A stretch of 64,000 bases of DNA. Origin: Methanobacterium paludis. GTDB lineage: Archaea > Methanobacteriota > Methanobacteria > Methanobacteriales > Methanobacteriaceae. Both the position numbers and the translations under genes were made by a program. The notes under the pieces are model-generated. The model did not search any database and was not told where the DNA came from. It saw only the letters and a list, made by a program, of their open reading frames with translations. Shown here piece by piece: positions 8,700 through 17,357 of this stretch. How positions within the stretch are numbered: position 1 is the stretch's first letter; each line of letters starts with the position of its first letter. The stretch spans positions 496,001 to 560,000 of the forward strand of contig NC_015574.1 of the NCBI RefSeq assembly GCF_000214725.1, read 5' to 3'.

Positions 8700-9449
8700 A
8701 TGGTGAGTAAAGTCTTTTTTGATTTTCACGTTCATATTAGCAAAGGAAATGAAAACCTCATCATAGAAGCAGAAAGATTGGGCTACACAGGTATTGCTGT
8801 TGTGAAATACTGGGATGAATATGATAAAAATACTTCAAATGATTTTGAAAAGCTGAAAGAAGGAATAAATGAAAATTCCGACCATATTCCCATTAACAAA
8901 CGTAACTTCCAGATAAAAAGCGCTGTTGAACTCGTTGCAAAGAACCCTGAAGACCTCAAAAGGAAAGTTCAGAAGTTCAGAAACAAAGTTGATATTCTGC
9001 TGGTTAACGGCGGCGATGTAAAGATAAACCGGGCTGCATGTGAGGATCCCCGGGTTGATGTATTGTTACAGCCGTATAAAGGTTGCAGAGACAGTGGAAT
9101 AAACCATGTGCTTGCAAGGAAAGCCGCAGAGAACAGTGTTGCAATAGAGTTAAACCTTAAGTATCTATTTAAAACAGGTTTAAGGCATAGATACAGGGTT
9201 TTCAATCAGTTCAGGCATATAATAAATCTTCAACGGAAGTTCGATTTTCCCGTGATCATCACAAGTGATGCTACTTCTATATATGACCTCAGAACTCCTC
9301 AAGACATAATTGCACTTGCTCATTGTTTTGGAATGACAGAAGATGAAGCAGAATGTGCTATTTCCGAAACCCCCAAAAGAATAATTGAAAGGACTGAACT
9401 GAGAAGTAGTGTTGTAGTAGATGGGGCACGGATAATAAGCGATTTATAA
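8700..9449 (+). CDS. rnp3: RNase P protein component 3 (Rpp30)
   Basis: 249-residue PHP/TIM-barrel-fold protein. RNase P removes the 5' leader of pre-tRNA, and Rpp30 pairs with Pop5 to assist the catalytic domain of the RNA. Typical features: FFDFHVHISKGNENLIIEAERLGYTGIAVV at the start, and VAIELNLKYLF and ITSDATSIYDLRTPQDI later. The start abuts the previous stop, with GGTGAG inside the upstream gene as its ribosome site. The partner Pop5 gene is next, after a 155-bp gap. Confidence 0.92.
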   Translation: MVSKVFFDFHVHISKGNENLIIEAERLGYTGIAVVKYWDEYDKNTSNDFEKLKEGINENSDHIPINKRNFQIKSAVELVAKNPEDLKRKVQKFRNKVDILLVNGGDVKINRAACEDPRVDVLLQPYKGCRDSGINHVLARKAAENSVAIELNLKYLFKTGLRHRYRVFNQFRHIINLQRKFDFPVIITSDATSIYDLRTPQDIIALAHCFGMTEDEAECAISETPKRIIERTELRSSVVVDGARIISDL

Positions 9450-9604
9450 TAGTCTTGGAGAATGTTTTTAGAAAACTGTCTAAATCAAAAAGACCCTATT
9501 TACAAAAAAAAGCACAATTGGATAAACAAGACTGGTGCTTATAACGTTGATGATATTATAATAATAACTTTCAGTTTAAAATTTAACTTAAGATGATTTA
9601 AATG

Positions 9605-9976
9605 ATGAAACTCAAGATACTGCCTCCAACCCTCAGGGTTAAAAAGAGGTACATTGCATTTGAGGTTATATCCCAGTTACCACTCACCAGAGATGATGTT
9701 ATAGCTATGATCTGGGATGGTTCACAGGATCTTTATGGTGCATGTGGAACAGGCCGATTCGATCTATGGATTGTGAAGGTCTGGAAGTGTGATTCTAACA
9801 ATCATGAAAGTAGTATGAGAGGAATTCTACGCTGTAATCGGGATGAATTAAATCCTGTAAGGGCCATACTTCCGACAATAACAAAGTTTAGGGGTCGAAG
9901 AGTTGTATTCCACACACTTGGAATTTCTGGGACCATCAAATCTGCAATAAAAAAGTTTATTAAACCAGAAGAATAA
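9605..9976 (+). CDS. rnp2: RNase P protein component 2 (Pop5)
   Basis: 123-residue RRM-like protein, partner of Rpp30 in archaeal RNase P. Recognised by LRVKKRYIAFEVISQLPLTRDDVIAMIWDGSQDLYG and the C-terminal VVFHTLGISGTIKSA. Two ATGs stand in tandem (9602 and 9605); MKLKILPPTLR is the usual N-terminus, so 9605 is chosen, though either is possible. The ribosome site is weak. The gap before it (about 150 bp) is longer than elsewhere in the cluster, so it may have its own promoter. Confidence 0.9.
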   Translation: MKLKILPPTLRVKKRYIAFEVISQLPLTRDDVIAMIWDGSQDLYGACGTGRFDLWIVKVWKCDSNNHESSMRGILRCNRDELNPVRAILPTITKFRGRRVVFHTLGISGTIKSAIKKFIKPEE

Positions 9977-10116
9977 GATGAATAAATAGTTTATAAACAA
10001 AAATAATTTAACTGGTTTATAATAAAGTCTTATAATACAATTTCCAGCAAAAAAAGTTTGATATTTTTTGAGAGCAAATTTCATTTCTTTATTGAAAAAT
10101 TTAGAGAGGTATATAT

Positions 10117-10866
<750 letters not shown>

Positions 10867-10869
10867 ATT

Positions 10870-11565
10870 ATGGTTACTCTTGAAGATGCAGTTATAGCCC
10901 GTTTGGAATATTATGGTGAACACTTTGAGATTTTGGTAGATCCAGATCTTGCATCGGACTTTAAAGACGGAAAAAAGATAGATATTGAGGAAATACTTGC
11001 AGTTGAAGAAGTATTTAAAGACTCTAAAAAAGGGGATAAAGCTTCTGAAGAAGCTATGATGAAGGCTTTCAACACAATCGATCCGCTTGAAGCCGCTGTA
11101 ACTATAATAAAAAAGGGTCATGTACAGTTAACAGCCCAACAGCGGAAGGAAATGCAGGAAGAGAAACGAAAGCTCATCATTGCAACCATAACAAGAGAAT
11201 CTATAAATCCTCAGACAAAGCTCCCTCACCCTGCAAGAAGGATAGAAATAGCCATGGATGAATGTAGGATCCATGTAGACCCTTTTAAAAGCGTTGATGA
11301 ACAGGTAAAAACTGTTATGAAAGCCATACGTACCAAGATACCCATTAGGTTTGAGAAGGTGAGGGTGGCAATAAGGATACCTGGAGACTTCACAGGAAAG
11401 GTTTACGGTGTGATCCCTGAGTTTGGAAAGACTAAGAGAGAAGAATGGCAGAAGGATGGGTCATGGGTGGCTGTGGTTGAAATACCAGGTGGTCTACAGG
11501 ACAGTTTCTACACAAAGTTAAGTGAGCTTACAAAGGGACAGGTGGAAACAAAGCTGATTAAATAA
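10870..11565 (+). CDS. sdo1: Ribosome maturation protein Sdo1 (SBDS homologue)
   Basis: 231 residues with the three SBDS domains: N-terminal FYSH domain (residues 1-85, IARLEYYGEHFEILVDPDLA), a middle helical domain (KEMQEEKRKLIIATITRESINPQT), and a C-terminal ferredoxin-like domain (KVRVAIRIPGDFTGKVYGVI). In eukaryotes SBDS helps eject eIF6 from the 60S subunit, and the archaeal protein is thought to act likewise. The ribosome site AAGGAGG lies in the end of psmA. Confidence 0.94.
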   Translation: MVTLEDAVIARLEYYGEHFEILVDPDLASDFKDGKKIDIEEILAVEEVFKDSKKGDKASEEAMMKAFNTIDPLEAAVTIIKKGHVQLTAQQRKEMQEEKRKLIIATITRESINPQTKLPHPARRIEIAMDECRIHVDPFKSVDEQVKTVMKAIRTKIPIRFEKVRVAIRIPGDFTGKVYGVIPEFGKTKREEWQKDGSWVAVVEIPGGLQDSFYTKLSELTKGQVETKLIK

Positions 11566-11739
11566 GTTAATAAATTAAGCTAATCACTGACAGTTAGCAA
11601 ATCACTAGTTAAATCTAGTTAGTAACCTATAGTATATTATAAAAACTAATTACTAACATAAAAGTATTAACGAAGTAATAGACTAAGCTTAAATTAACTT
11701 TTTAATTTTTTTGGGCATTCCACATAAAGGAGGCAGAAT

Positions 11740-12567
11740 GTGATATTTGTAAAGGATAAGGAAATAGTAGTTCCTGGAGATGTTCTGGCAGATGAAGAAT
11801 ATCACTCAGGAAGAGGAACTTTCAGGGAAAATAGTAATATATGTTCCTCCCTTGTGGGTCTAGTGGCCATAAGGGATAAAAAAATTAGTGTGATACCCTT
11901 ACAGAGCAAGTACATTCCAAAAAGGGGAGATGTGGTCATTGGTGAAGTCACAGATATAAGATTCTCCATGTGGAATCTGGATGTAAACTCCCCATATTCC
12001 GGATTTTTACCTGCCTCAGACGTTTTTGGAAAGGAAAAACGTGAACTAAGCAGAACATTTGATGTTGGTGACGTTTTATTTTTGAGGGTTGTAGATGTTG
12101 ACGAGGTAAAAAAGGTGAAACTGGGTCTTAAAGGTAGAGGGCTCGGTAAATTTAGGGGTGGAATTCTCATAAATATCACCCCAACCAAGGTCCCAAGGCT
12201 CATAGGTAAAAAAGGCTCCATGATAAATATGATAAAAGATGAGACTCGCTGTGATGTTGTTGTAGGTCAAAACGGTGTTGTATGGGTTAAAGGCGAACTT
12301 GAAATGGAAAGGGTGGCTGAAAAAGTTATAATGATGATTGAAGAACAGTCACACACCTCTGGATTGACAGATAGGGTACGGGCCATGCTTTTAGAGCTTC
12401 TTGGCAAAGAACCTGAAGAAGAATCTGTAGATGAGCCTGAAGAACTTCAAGAACTGGAAGAACAGGAATCTGAAGAGCCTCAAGAACTGGAAGAACAGGA
12501 ATCTGAAGAGCCTCAAAAATCTGAAGAACAAGAAGAGGAAGAAGATAAAGAGGAATTTATCCAATAA
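11740..12567 (+). CDS. rrp4: Exosome RNA-binding subunit Rrp4
   Basis: 275 residues: an N-terminal domain (VVPGDVLA), an S1 domain at about 60-135 (KRGDVVIGEVTDIRFSMWNLDVNSPYSGFLPAS) and a KH domain at about 145-200 (PRLIGKKGSMINMIKDET). Rrp4 caps the Rrp41-Rrp42 hexamer and feeds RNA into it. The last 50 residues are a low-complexity Glu/Gln tail with a perfectly duplicated 11-residue unit. The start is GTG with an optimal AAAGGAGG site. A 174-bp gap precedes the gene and may carry its own TATA element (near 11630). Confidence 0.95.
   Translation: MIFVKDKEIVVPGDVLADEEYHSGRGTFRENSNICSSLVGLVAIRDKKISVIPLQSKYIPKRGDVVIGEVTDIRFSMWNLDVNSPYSGFLPASDVFGKEKRELSRTFDVGDVLFLRVVDVDEVKKVKLGLKGRGLGKFRGGILINITPTKVPRLIGKKGSMINMIKDETRCDVVVGQNGVVWVKGELEMERVAEKVIMMIEEQSHTSGLTDRVRAMLLELLGKEPEEESVDEPEELQELEEQESEEPQELEEQESEEPQKSEEQEEEEDKEEFIQ
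12448..12513 (+). repeat. Two perfect copies of a 33-bp repeat in the Rrp4 acidic tail
   Basis: Bases 12448-12480 and 12481-12513 are identical. The unit is 11 codons and encodes QELEEQESEEP, so the duplication lengthens the acidic C-terminal tail without breaking frame. Confidence 0.9.
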
Positions 12568-12583
12568 GCAGGTAATAGCAGGG

Positions 12584-13312
12584 GTGATTAGTATTATAAC
12601 AAATAGCAATTTAAGCACAGGTACAGAAACCAGTGCACGGGCTGATGGAAGAGCTTTTGATGAACTAAGACCATTAAAAATAGAAGCAGGAGTGCTTGAA
12701 AGGGCTGATGGATCTGCCTATGTTGAAATGGGAGGTAACAAAGTACTTGCAGCAGTATATGGGCCAAGAGAACTTCATATAAGGCGCATAATGATGCCAA
12801 ATAAGGCTGTTTTAAGGTGCAAGTACAACATGGCGCCATTTTCAGTGGATGACCGTAAAAGACCAGGACCGGACAGAAGGTCTGTAGAAATATCTAAAAT
12901 AACATCAGAAGCACTGACACCTGCAGTGTTCCTTGAAAAATTTCCACGCTCAACCATAGATGTCTTTATCGAAGTACTTGAAGCCGAAGGCGGAACAAGA
13001 TGTGCCGGAATAACCGCAGCATCCGTTGCACTTGCAGATGCAGGAGTTCCAATGAGAGATATTGTTGTTGCATGCGCAGCAGGAAAATCCAATGGACAAG
13101 TAGTTATGGACCTCTCAGAAGTTGAGGACAAAGAAGGTGAAGCTGACCTTCCAATAGCTATGATGCCAAGAACAGGTGAAATCACTCTTCTACAAATGGA
13201 TGGACACCTTACAGGGGAAGAATTTGAAAAGGCTCTGGATCTTGCAGTAGAAGGATGTAAAAGAATAAGTGAAGAGCAGAAAAAAGCCATAAAAAATAGG
13301 TATGGTGATTAG
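12584..13312 (+). CDS. rrp41: Exosome catalytic subunit Rrp41
   Basis: 242-residue RNase PH-fold subunit, the catalytic partner of Rrp42 in the phosphorolytic 3'-5' exosome core. The RNase PH signature is visible: RADGRAFDELRPLKIEAGVL, KVLAAVYGPRE, the phosphate/RNA-binding RPGPDRRSVEI segment and GGTRCAGITAASVALADAG. The start is taken as GTG 12584, just after the rrp4 stop with AGG upstream; the longer frame reaching to 12431 overlaps rrp4 and encodes low-complexity sequence, so it is spurious. The stop abuts the rrp42 ATG. Confidence 0.95.
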   Translation: MISIITNSNLSTGTETSARADGRAFDELRPLKIEAGVLERADGSAYVEMGGNKVLAAVYGPRELHIRRIMMPNKAVLRCKYNMAPFSVDDRKRPGPDRRSVEISKITSEALTPAVFLEKFPRSTIDVFIEVLEAEGGTRCAGITAASVALADAGVPMRDIVVACAAGKSNGQVVMDLSEVEDKEGEADLPIAMMPRTGEITLLQMDGHLTGEEFEKALDLAVEGCKRISEEQKKAIKNRYGD

Positions 13313-14104
13313 ATGGTCAGTATAGTTCCTGAAATCATAAGGGAAAGTGTAGTAAATCTTATAAAAGAAGGAAAAAGAACAGATGGCAGAGCCTTCGATG
13401 AATACCGTGAAATATCCCTTGAAACAGGTGTCATTGATAAGGCTGAGGGTTCTGCAAGGGTAAAAATAGGAAACACTCAGATAATGGTAGGTGTAAAAAC
13501 ACAGATAGCCGCACCATTTTCAGACACACCCCAAATGGGAGTGTTAATGACCAATTCAGAGCTACTTCCAATGGCAGCTCCCAACTTTGAACCAGGGCCA
13601 CCTGATGAAAATTCTGTAGAACTTTCAAGGGTCACAGATAGATGTGTAAGAGAAGCAAAAGTGGTTGACCTTGAGAAACTATGCATAATTGAAGGTAAAA
13701 AAGTATGGATGATATTTGTAGATCTCCATATTTTAGATTATGAGGGCAACCTTATGGATACAGCTGTTCTTGGAACTGTAGCAGCTCTTATGAATGCCAA
13801 GATACCCACCGCTACTGTGGAAGATGATGAAATCGTTTTAGATTACGATAAAATGATCCCGTTACCATTCAATGAAAAAGCTTTAATGTGTACATTTGCA
13901 AAAATAGATGATGAACTAGTTGTTGACCCATCCCGTGAAGAAGAAGAGATCATGGATGCTCGTATCTCAATTGGGATGAGAGCTGATGGTACTATCTGTG
14001 CAATGCAGAAAGGTGGTGCAAAACCATTTAAAAAAGATGAAATCCTAAAAGCGGTCACCATTGCAAAAGAGAAGACAAAAGAGCTTCGAGAATATCTAAA
14101 ATAA
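13313..14104 (+). CDS. rrp42: Exosome subunit Rrp42
   Basis: 263-residue RNase PH-like subunit, structurally paired with Rrp41 and needed for its activity but lacking its own active site. Seen: GKRTDGRAFDEYREISLETGVI, VGVKTQIAAPFSDTPQMG, ELLPMAAPNFEPGPPDENSVELSRVTDR. The ATG directly follows the rrp41 stop with GGTGAT at the junction, the tightest coupling in the cluster, consistent with 1:1 assembly into a hexamer of trimers. Confidence 0.95.
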   Translation: MVSIVPEIIRESVVNLIKEGKRTDGRAFDEYREISLETGVIDKAEGSARVKIGNTQIMVGVKTQIAAPFSDTPQMGVLMTNSELLPMAAPNFEPGPPDENSVELSRVTDRCVREAKVVDLEKLCIIEGKKVWMIFVDLHILDYEGNLMDTAVLGTVAALMNAKIPTATVEDDEIVLDYDKMIPLPFNEKALMCTFAKIDDELVVDPSREEEEIMDARISIGMRADGTICAMQKGGAKPFKKDEILKAVTIAKEKTKELREYLK

Positions 14105-14152
14105 ATTAAATAAAATTTATCTAAATTTATCTAAATAACTGATATAATTTAG

Positions 14153-14159
14153 TATATAA
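14153..14159 (+). promoter_or_regulatory. TATA-like element upstream of L37Ae
   Basis: TATATAA in the 94-bp gap after rrp42, 40 nt before the L37Ae ATG. It could provide an internal promoter for the L37Ae-RpoP part of the cluster. Confidence 0.4.
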
Positions 14160-14198
14160 CAAAATAAAGTTGATACAATACTTATAAGGTGATATAAA

Positions 14199-14468
14199 AT
14201 GGCAAGAACGAAAAAAGTAGGTATAACAGGAAGATTCGGTCCAAGATATGGAAGAAAAGCAAAGAGGACCGTTAAAGCAGTAGAAGAAAACATGAAAAAG
14301 AATCATGTTTGCCCTCAATGTGATAGGCCCTCTGTAAAAAGGGTTTCAGCAGGAATATGGAAATGCAAAAAATGCGGTACAGTATTTACTGGAGGAGCAT
14401 ACCTTCCATCAACTCCAATGGGTAAAACAGCTGCAAGAAACATAAAAAGGATAATTGGAGGTTTATAA
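14199..14468 (+). CDS. rpl37ae: 50S ribosomal protein L37Ae
   Basis: 89 residues with the zinc ribbon CPQC...CKKC expected for L37Ae, the basic N-terminus ARTKKVGITGRFGPRYGRKAKR and the C-terminal GGAYLPSTPMGKTAARNIKR. AAGGTGAT stands 5 nt before the ATG. The RNA polymerase subunit P gene starts on the very next base after its stop. Confidence 0.96.
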   Translation: MARTKKVGITGRFGPRYGRKAKRTVKAVEENMKKNHVCPQCDRPSVKRVSAGIWKCKKCGTVFTGGAYLPSTPMGKTAARNIKRIIGGL

Positions 14469-14600
14469 TTGTATAAATGTGGAAAATGCGGTACTTTTGT
14501 TGATATCAAAGGCTACACTGAGTCCAAATGTCCAAGCTGCAGGTACAGAATACTTTTTAAAGAAATCCCTCCTGTAAAAAGGACAGTAAAAGCAAGATAA
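14469..14600 (+). CDS. rpoP: DNA-directed RNA polymerase subunit P (Rpo12)
   Basis: 43-residue protein beginning on a TTG codon directly after the L37Ae stop. The zinc ribbon is Cys4, Cys7, Cys21, Cys24 (YKCGKCGTF and SKCPSCRYR), and the tail is RILFKEIPPVKRTVKAR, as in Rpb12-type subunits. The ribosome site is the GGAGG near the end of L37Ae. It is a small gene with a non-ATG start that automatic callers often miss. Confidence 0.92.
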   Translation: MYKCGKCGTFVDIKGYTESKCPSCRYRILFKEIPPVKRTVKAR

Positions 14601-14653
14601 GCAGCATATACAATTAATTAGTATAAACCTAAAAACAGAAACTTAGGCAGCAC

Positions 14654-15169
14654 ATGTTGATAACAACGTCCAGAAAACCATCACAGAGGACAAGGTCCTT
14701 CTGCAAAAGCCTTAACAGGGTATTAAAATCAGAATACACCAACCGCGGCAAGATGAGCATTCGGGACGTTCTTTTAAAATCTTCTGAAAGTGGATTCAAT
14801 AAAACAGCAATAATATCCGAGACTAAGGGGAACCCAAGTAGAATTGATTTCTATGATAAGAAAGGGGATATCCTCATTTCTCTTGATGTTACAGTTTCAG
14901 TTCCAGTTTCAAAGGGTCGAGTGAAAAAGCGTGATCTCGCATTTAGATGTGAAGTTGATGATTTGAGTAATCTCGGTGAAAAACTCGTTGAAATTCTTGA
15001 TATTCCCAAATGTCGTGATGATTCAAAACAAGAAAACATTTTACTCCTTAAAAAAGGGAATAGTGAAAAGAAAGCGGTCTTGAAATTTTACGATAGCAAT
15101 GGTGAGGATACTGGTCCTAGAATATATATATTAAAAACTGGTGACTGTAAATCTGGTTTCGTGTTGTAA
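14654..15169 (+). CDS. Brix domain protein, probable ribosome biogenesis factor
   Basis: 171 residues. The N-terminus (MLITTSRKPSQRTRSFCKSLNRVL) is the Brix/IMP4 signature: a strand followed by a basic RNA-binding helix. Archaeal Brix proteins are single-domain relatives of Imp4, Rpf1 and Brx1, involved in rRNA processing. Placement between the RNA polymerase subunit and the KEOPS/prefoldin genes matches other Methanobacteriales. AGGC precedes the ATG. Confidence 0.85.
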   Translation: MLITTSRKPSQRTRSFCKSLNRVLKSEYTNRGKMSIRDVLLKSSESGFNKTAIISETKGNPSRIDFYDKKGDILISLDVTVSVPVSKGRVKKRDLAFRCEVDDLSNLGEKLVEILDIPKCRDDSKQENILLLKKGNSEKKAVLKFYDSNGEDTGPRIYILKTGDCKSGFVL

Positions 15170-15255
15170 TCTGGATGAATTGTAATTTTTTGATGGATTT
15201 CAATAACTCGTAGGAATAATCCGCCAGAAATGACTAAAAATATGGAGCTTTTACT

Positions 15256-15537
15256 TTGGGGATAATTGAAGGCGTTGAAACAGAGCTTGAAATGAAATTT
15301 GAAACTCAGCAGGACGCTGAGATTGTTTTAAGGTCAGTGGAACCTGAGATTCGAACGGCACCTTCAGAAAGGACATCTGTGAATATTGATTTATCCGGTA
15401 ACGTTTTAAAGATTAAAATCGATGCTGAAGATACAACATCTCTCAGAGCATCTTTAAATTCATATTTAAGATGGGTAAAACTATCATATGAAGTTTTAGA
15501 ACTTAAGAAATTTGTTAATAGGCCATCAAAAAATTAG
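15256..15537 (+). CDS. pcc1: KEOPS complex subunit Pcc1
   Basis: 93-residue protein with the Pcc1 pattern: an amphipathic strand (EMKFETQQDAEIVLRSVEPE), NIDLSGNVLKIKIDAEDTTSLRASLNSYLRWVKLSYEVL. Pcc1 is the dimerisation subunit of KEOPS, which makes t6A37 on tRNAs with Kae1. The start is TTG 15256 with GGAG 9 nt upstream; no ATG is available near the N-terminus. Confidence 0.85.
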   Translation: MGIIEGVETELEMKFETQQDAEIVLRSVEPEIRTAPSERTSVNIDLSGNVLKIKIDAEDTTSLRASLNSYLRWVKLSYEVLELKKFVNRPSKN

Positions 15538-15596
15538 ATCAAGGAATCTCAATAAAATAAATCCTATTTGAACTTAAAAACTAAAATTTAATTAAA

Positions 15597-15633
15597 AATT
15601 ACTAAACTTGAAATTTTTTAGTAATTACTAAAA
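15597..15633. repeat. Overlapping inverted repeats with a perfect 18-bp palindrome
   Basis: AATTACTAAA (15597-15606) pairs with TTTAGTAATT (15617-15626), and TTTTAGTAATTACTAAAA (15616-15633) is a perfect palindrome. The elements lie between pcc1 and the prefoldin gene, about 100 bp before the prefoldin ATG. They may be an operator or a 3'-end hairpin; AT-only composition limits certainty. Confidence 0.5.
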
Positions 15634-15736
15634 TTTAAATATTTAAAAATTAATTTCGTTATTTATCAAGATTTAGATTAAGATTTTAGGTGAAATCTTT
15701 AAGAAGATTTCATTCTAGATTTATGAGGTGATACAA

Positions 15737-16102
15737 ATGGAACTTCCACAAAACATCCAGCATCAAATAACTCAATTCCAGCAGGTACAGCAGCAGGCAC
15801 AGGCAATTTCAATGCAGAAACAGAACGTTGACCTGCAGATAAAAGAAACTGAAAAGGCACTTGAAGAGCTTAAAAAAGTTGAAGAAGACGGTGAGGTTTA
15901 CAAAACAGCAGGAAACCTGCTTATAAAAGTTAAAAAAGATGAAGTAGCCAAGGAACTTGAAGAGAAAGTTGAAACATTACATCTTCGTGAGAAAACAGTG
16001 AAACGCCAGGAAGATCGTATTATGGGTAGACTCCAGGAAATGCAAGCATCCTTACAGGAAGCAATGCAGAACTCCGGATTATCCCAGGGGTTAGGTCAGT
16101 GA
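15737..16102 (+). CDS. pfdB: Prefoldin beta subunit
   Basis: 121 residues: two long coiled-coil helices (about 5-45 and 75-112) flanking a beta hairpin (VYKTAGNLLIKVKKDEV), the prefoldin beta architecture. The hexameric prefoldin transfers unfolded chains to the thermosome. ATG 15737 is preferred, as GAGGTGAT lies 4 nt upstream; a GTG at 15728 lies within that site. Its last codons overlap the next gene. Confidence 0.95.
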   Translation: MELPQNIQHQITQFQQVQQQAQAISMQKQNVDLQIKETEKALEELKKVEEDGEVYKTAGNLLIKVKKDEVAKELEEKVETLHLREKTVKRQEDRIMGRLQEMQASLQEAMQNSGLSQGLGQ

Positions 16103-16362
16103 GGAAACTCACAGACCAGGAACTCGACGAGATCTCGGAAGTTGCGGCCGATGCCGCAGAAAAATTCATTTTTTCAAAGATCTCCAAAAAAGAGGTTCTT
16201 GGTCTCGATATAAATGTGGAACTCGACCACAATGACGGACTGGACGTTGATGTTGTGGTTGAGATTCTTTTAGATGATTTATCATCGGCAGATGAGAGTA
16301 TAGCTAATGAAGCAGCTTCTCATGCCATAAAAGCGATTGATAAGTTCGTTGAAGATCTTTAA
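16099..16362 (+). CDS. DUF3194 family protein
   Basis: 87-residue acidic protein starting on GTG that overlaps the prefoldin stop by 4 bp (GTGA). The N-terminal helix (DQELDEISEVAADAAEKFIFS) and a strand pair (LDINVELDHNDGLDVDVVVEILL) fit DUF3194, found next to prefoldin beta in many euryarchaea. Function unknown; the overlap suggests that it is made in step with prefoldin. Confidence 0.8.
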   Translation: MRKLTDQELDEISEVAADAAEKFIFSKISKKEVLGLDINVELDHNDGLDVDVVVEILLDDLSSADESIANEAASHAIKAIDKFVEDL

Positions 16363-16477
16363 ATGTTTGAAGATCATTCATTTGGTCTTAAACTGGATTT
16401 TTAAACTGTAAATGTTTTTAATTTTTTAAGTGTTCTTTTTTTTATTTTGAAAGGTAGATGGATTAGTTGGAGATACT

Positions 16478-17164
16478 ATGATAATCCCTGTATTAGATAT
16501 TAAAAATGGAGAAGCTGTTTCCGGCAAATCGGGAATGAGGGAAACATATAAACCCCTTAAAACCGTGTTCACTGATTCATCAGACCCCTTAAAGATTGCA
16601 GTGTCGTTGAAGGATGCTGGTGCTCAGCGCATGTACATTGCAGATCTGGACGCAATTGAAGGTAAAGGTTCAAACCTTAACGTTATAAAAGAAATAAACA
16701 GAATAATTCCTGTAATGTTTGATGCAGGTGCAAATGATGTTCGCAGTGTTGCAAAAACCTTGAATGTTGCAAGTAAAGCCATAGTTGCAACAGAAACCCT
16801 TCACAGTTTTGAAGACCTTGATGAAATATTTGAATCATTTGAAAAAGACAAGTTAATTGTAAGTATAGACATCAAGAACAACCATATTCTCAGTAAATAT
16901 ATGGATACTAATTTTGACACATTAATTAATAAAATAGCTGATTTAAAGCCTGATGAAATTATTTTGCTTGATATTTCAAGGGTTGGAACTGAAAAAGGTG
17001 TTGATCAAGGTTTTATAGATAGATTGAGCAAAGTTGAAACTTCAATAATAATTGGGGGTGGCATCAGAGATGAGGATATTGATGTACTCTCTAAATCAAG
17101 TGTTGAAAAGTTCCTTGTTGGTTCTGCACTTCATAAAGGCAAAATAAGACACAGCTTCCAATAA
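16478..17164 (+). CDS. HisA/HisF-related TIM-barrel protein
   Basis: 228-residue protein of the methanogen HisA/HisF-related family, not HisA itself. It keeps the barrel start (IIPVLDIKNGEAVSGKSGMRETYKPL, against the VRLxxG of true HisA), a MYIADLDAIEGKGSNL second strand with the conserved Asp, and the phosphate-binding IIGGGIRDEDI and LVGSALH loops. A phosphorylated substrate is likely, but the reaction is unknown. GGAGAT precedes the ATG. It is probably monocistronic. Confidence 0.78.
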   Translation: MIIPVLDIKNGEAVSGKSGMRETYKPLKTVFTDSSDPLKIAVSLKDAGAQRMYIADLDAIEGKGSNLNVIKEINRIIPVMFDAGANDVRSVAKTLNVASKAIVATETLHSFEDLDEIFESFEKDKLIVSIDIKNNHILSKYMDTNFDTLINKIADLKPDEIILLDISRVGTEKGVDQGFIDRLSKVETSIIIGGGIRDEDIDVLSKSSVEKFLVGSALHKGKIRHSFQ

Positions 17165-17272
17165 TATATTTCCAATAGATATCCTTTCCAATAGATAGCC
17201 TAATTTCCGAGTATTTATCACTTCTTCTGGTTTTAAAAAATATACTATCCTAATATAGTCAATATAATATCC

Positions 17273-17280
17273 TTTATATA
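17273..17280 (+). promoter_or_regulatory. TATA box upstream of the PfkB-family kinase
   Basis: TTTATATA centred about 80 nt before the ATG at 17358; the predicted start would be near 17303. Confidence 0.45.
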
Positions 17281-17357
17281 TCCGGAATATTTTTAGAGGA
17301 CTTAACATTATCCAACAATTACTAAAATATTAATAAGGTCGTTTAAAAGGTAAGAAC

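Noticed and set aside
12431..12583. N-terminal extension of rrp41 overlapping rrp4
   Set aside because: It encodes a repetitive Lys/Asn peptide that is only the other frame of the Rrp4 acidic repeat; homologous Rrp41 proteins begin near the GTG at 12584.
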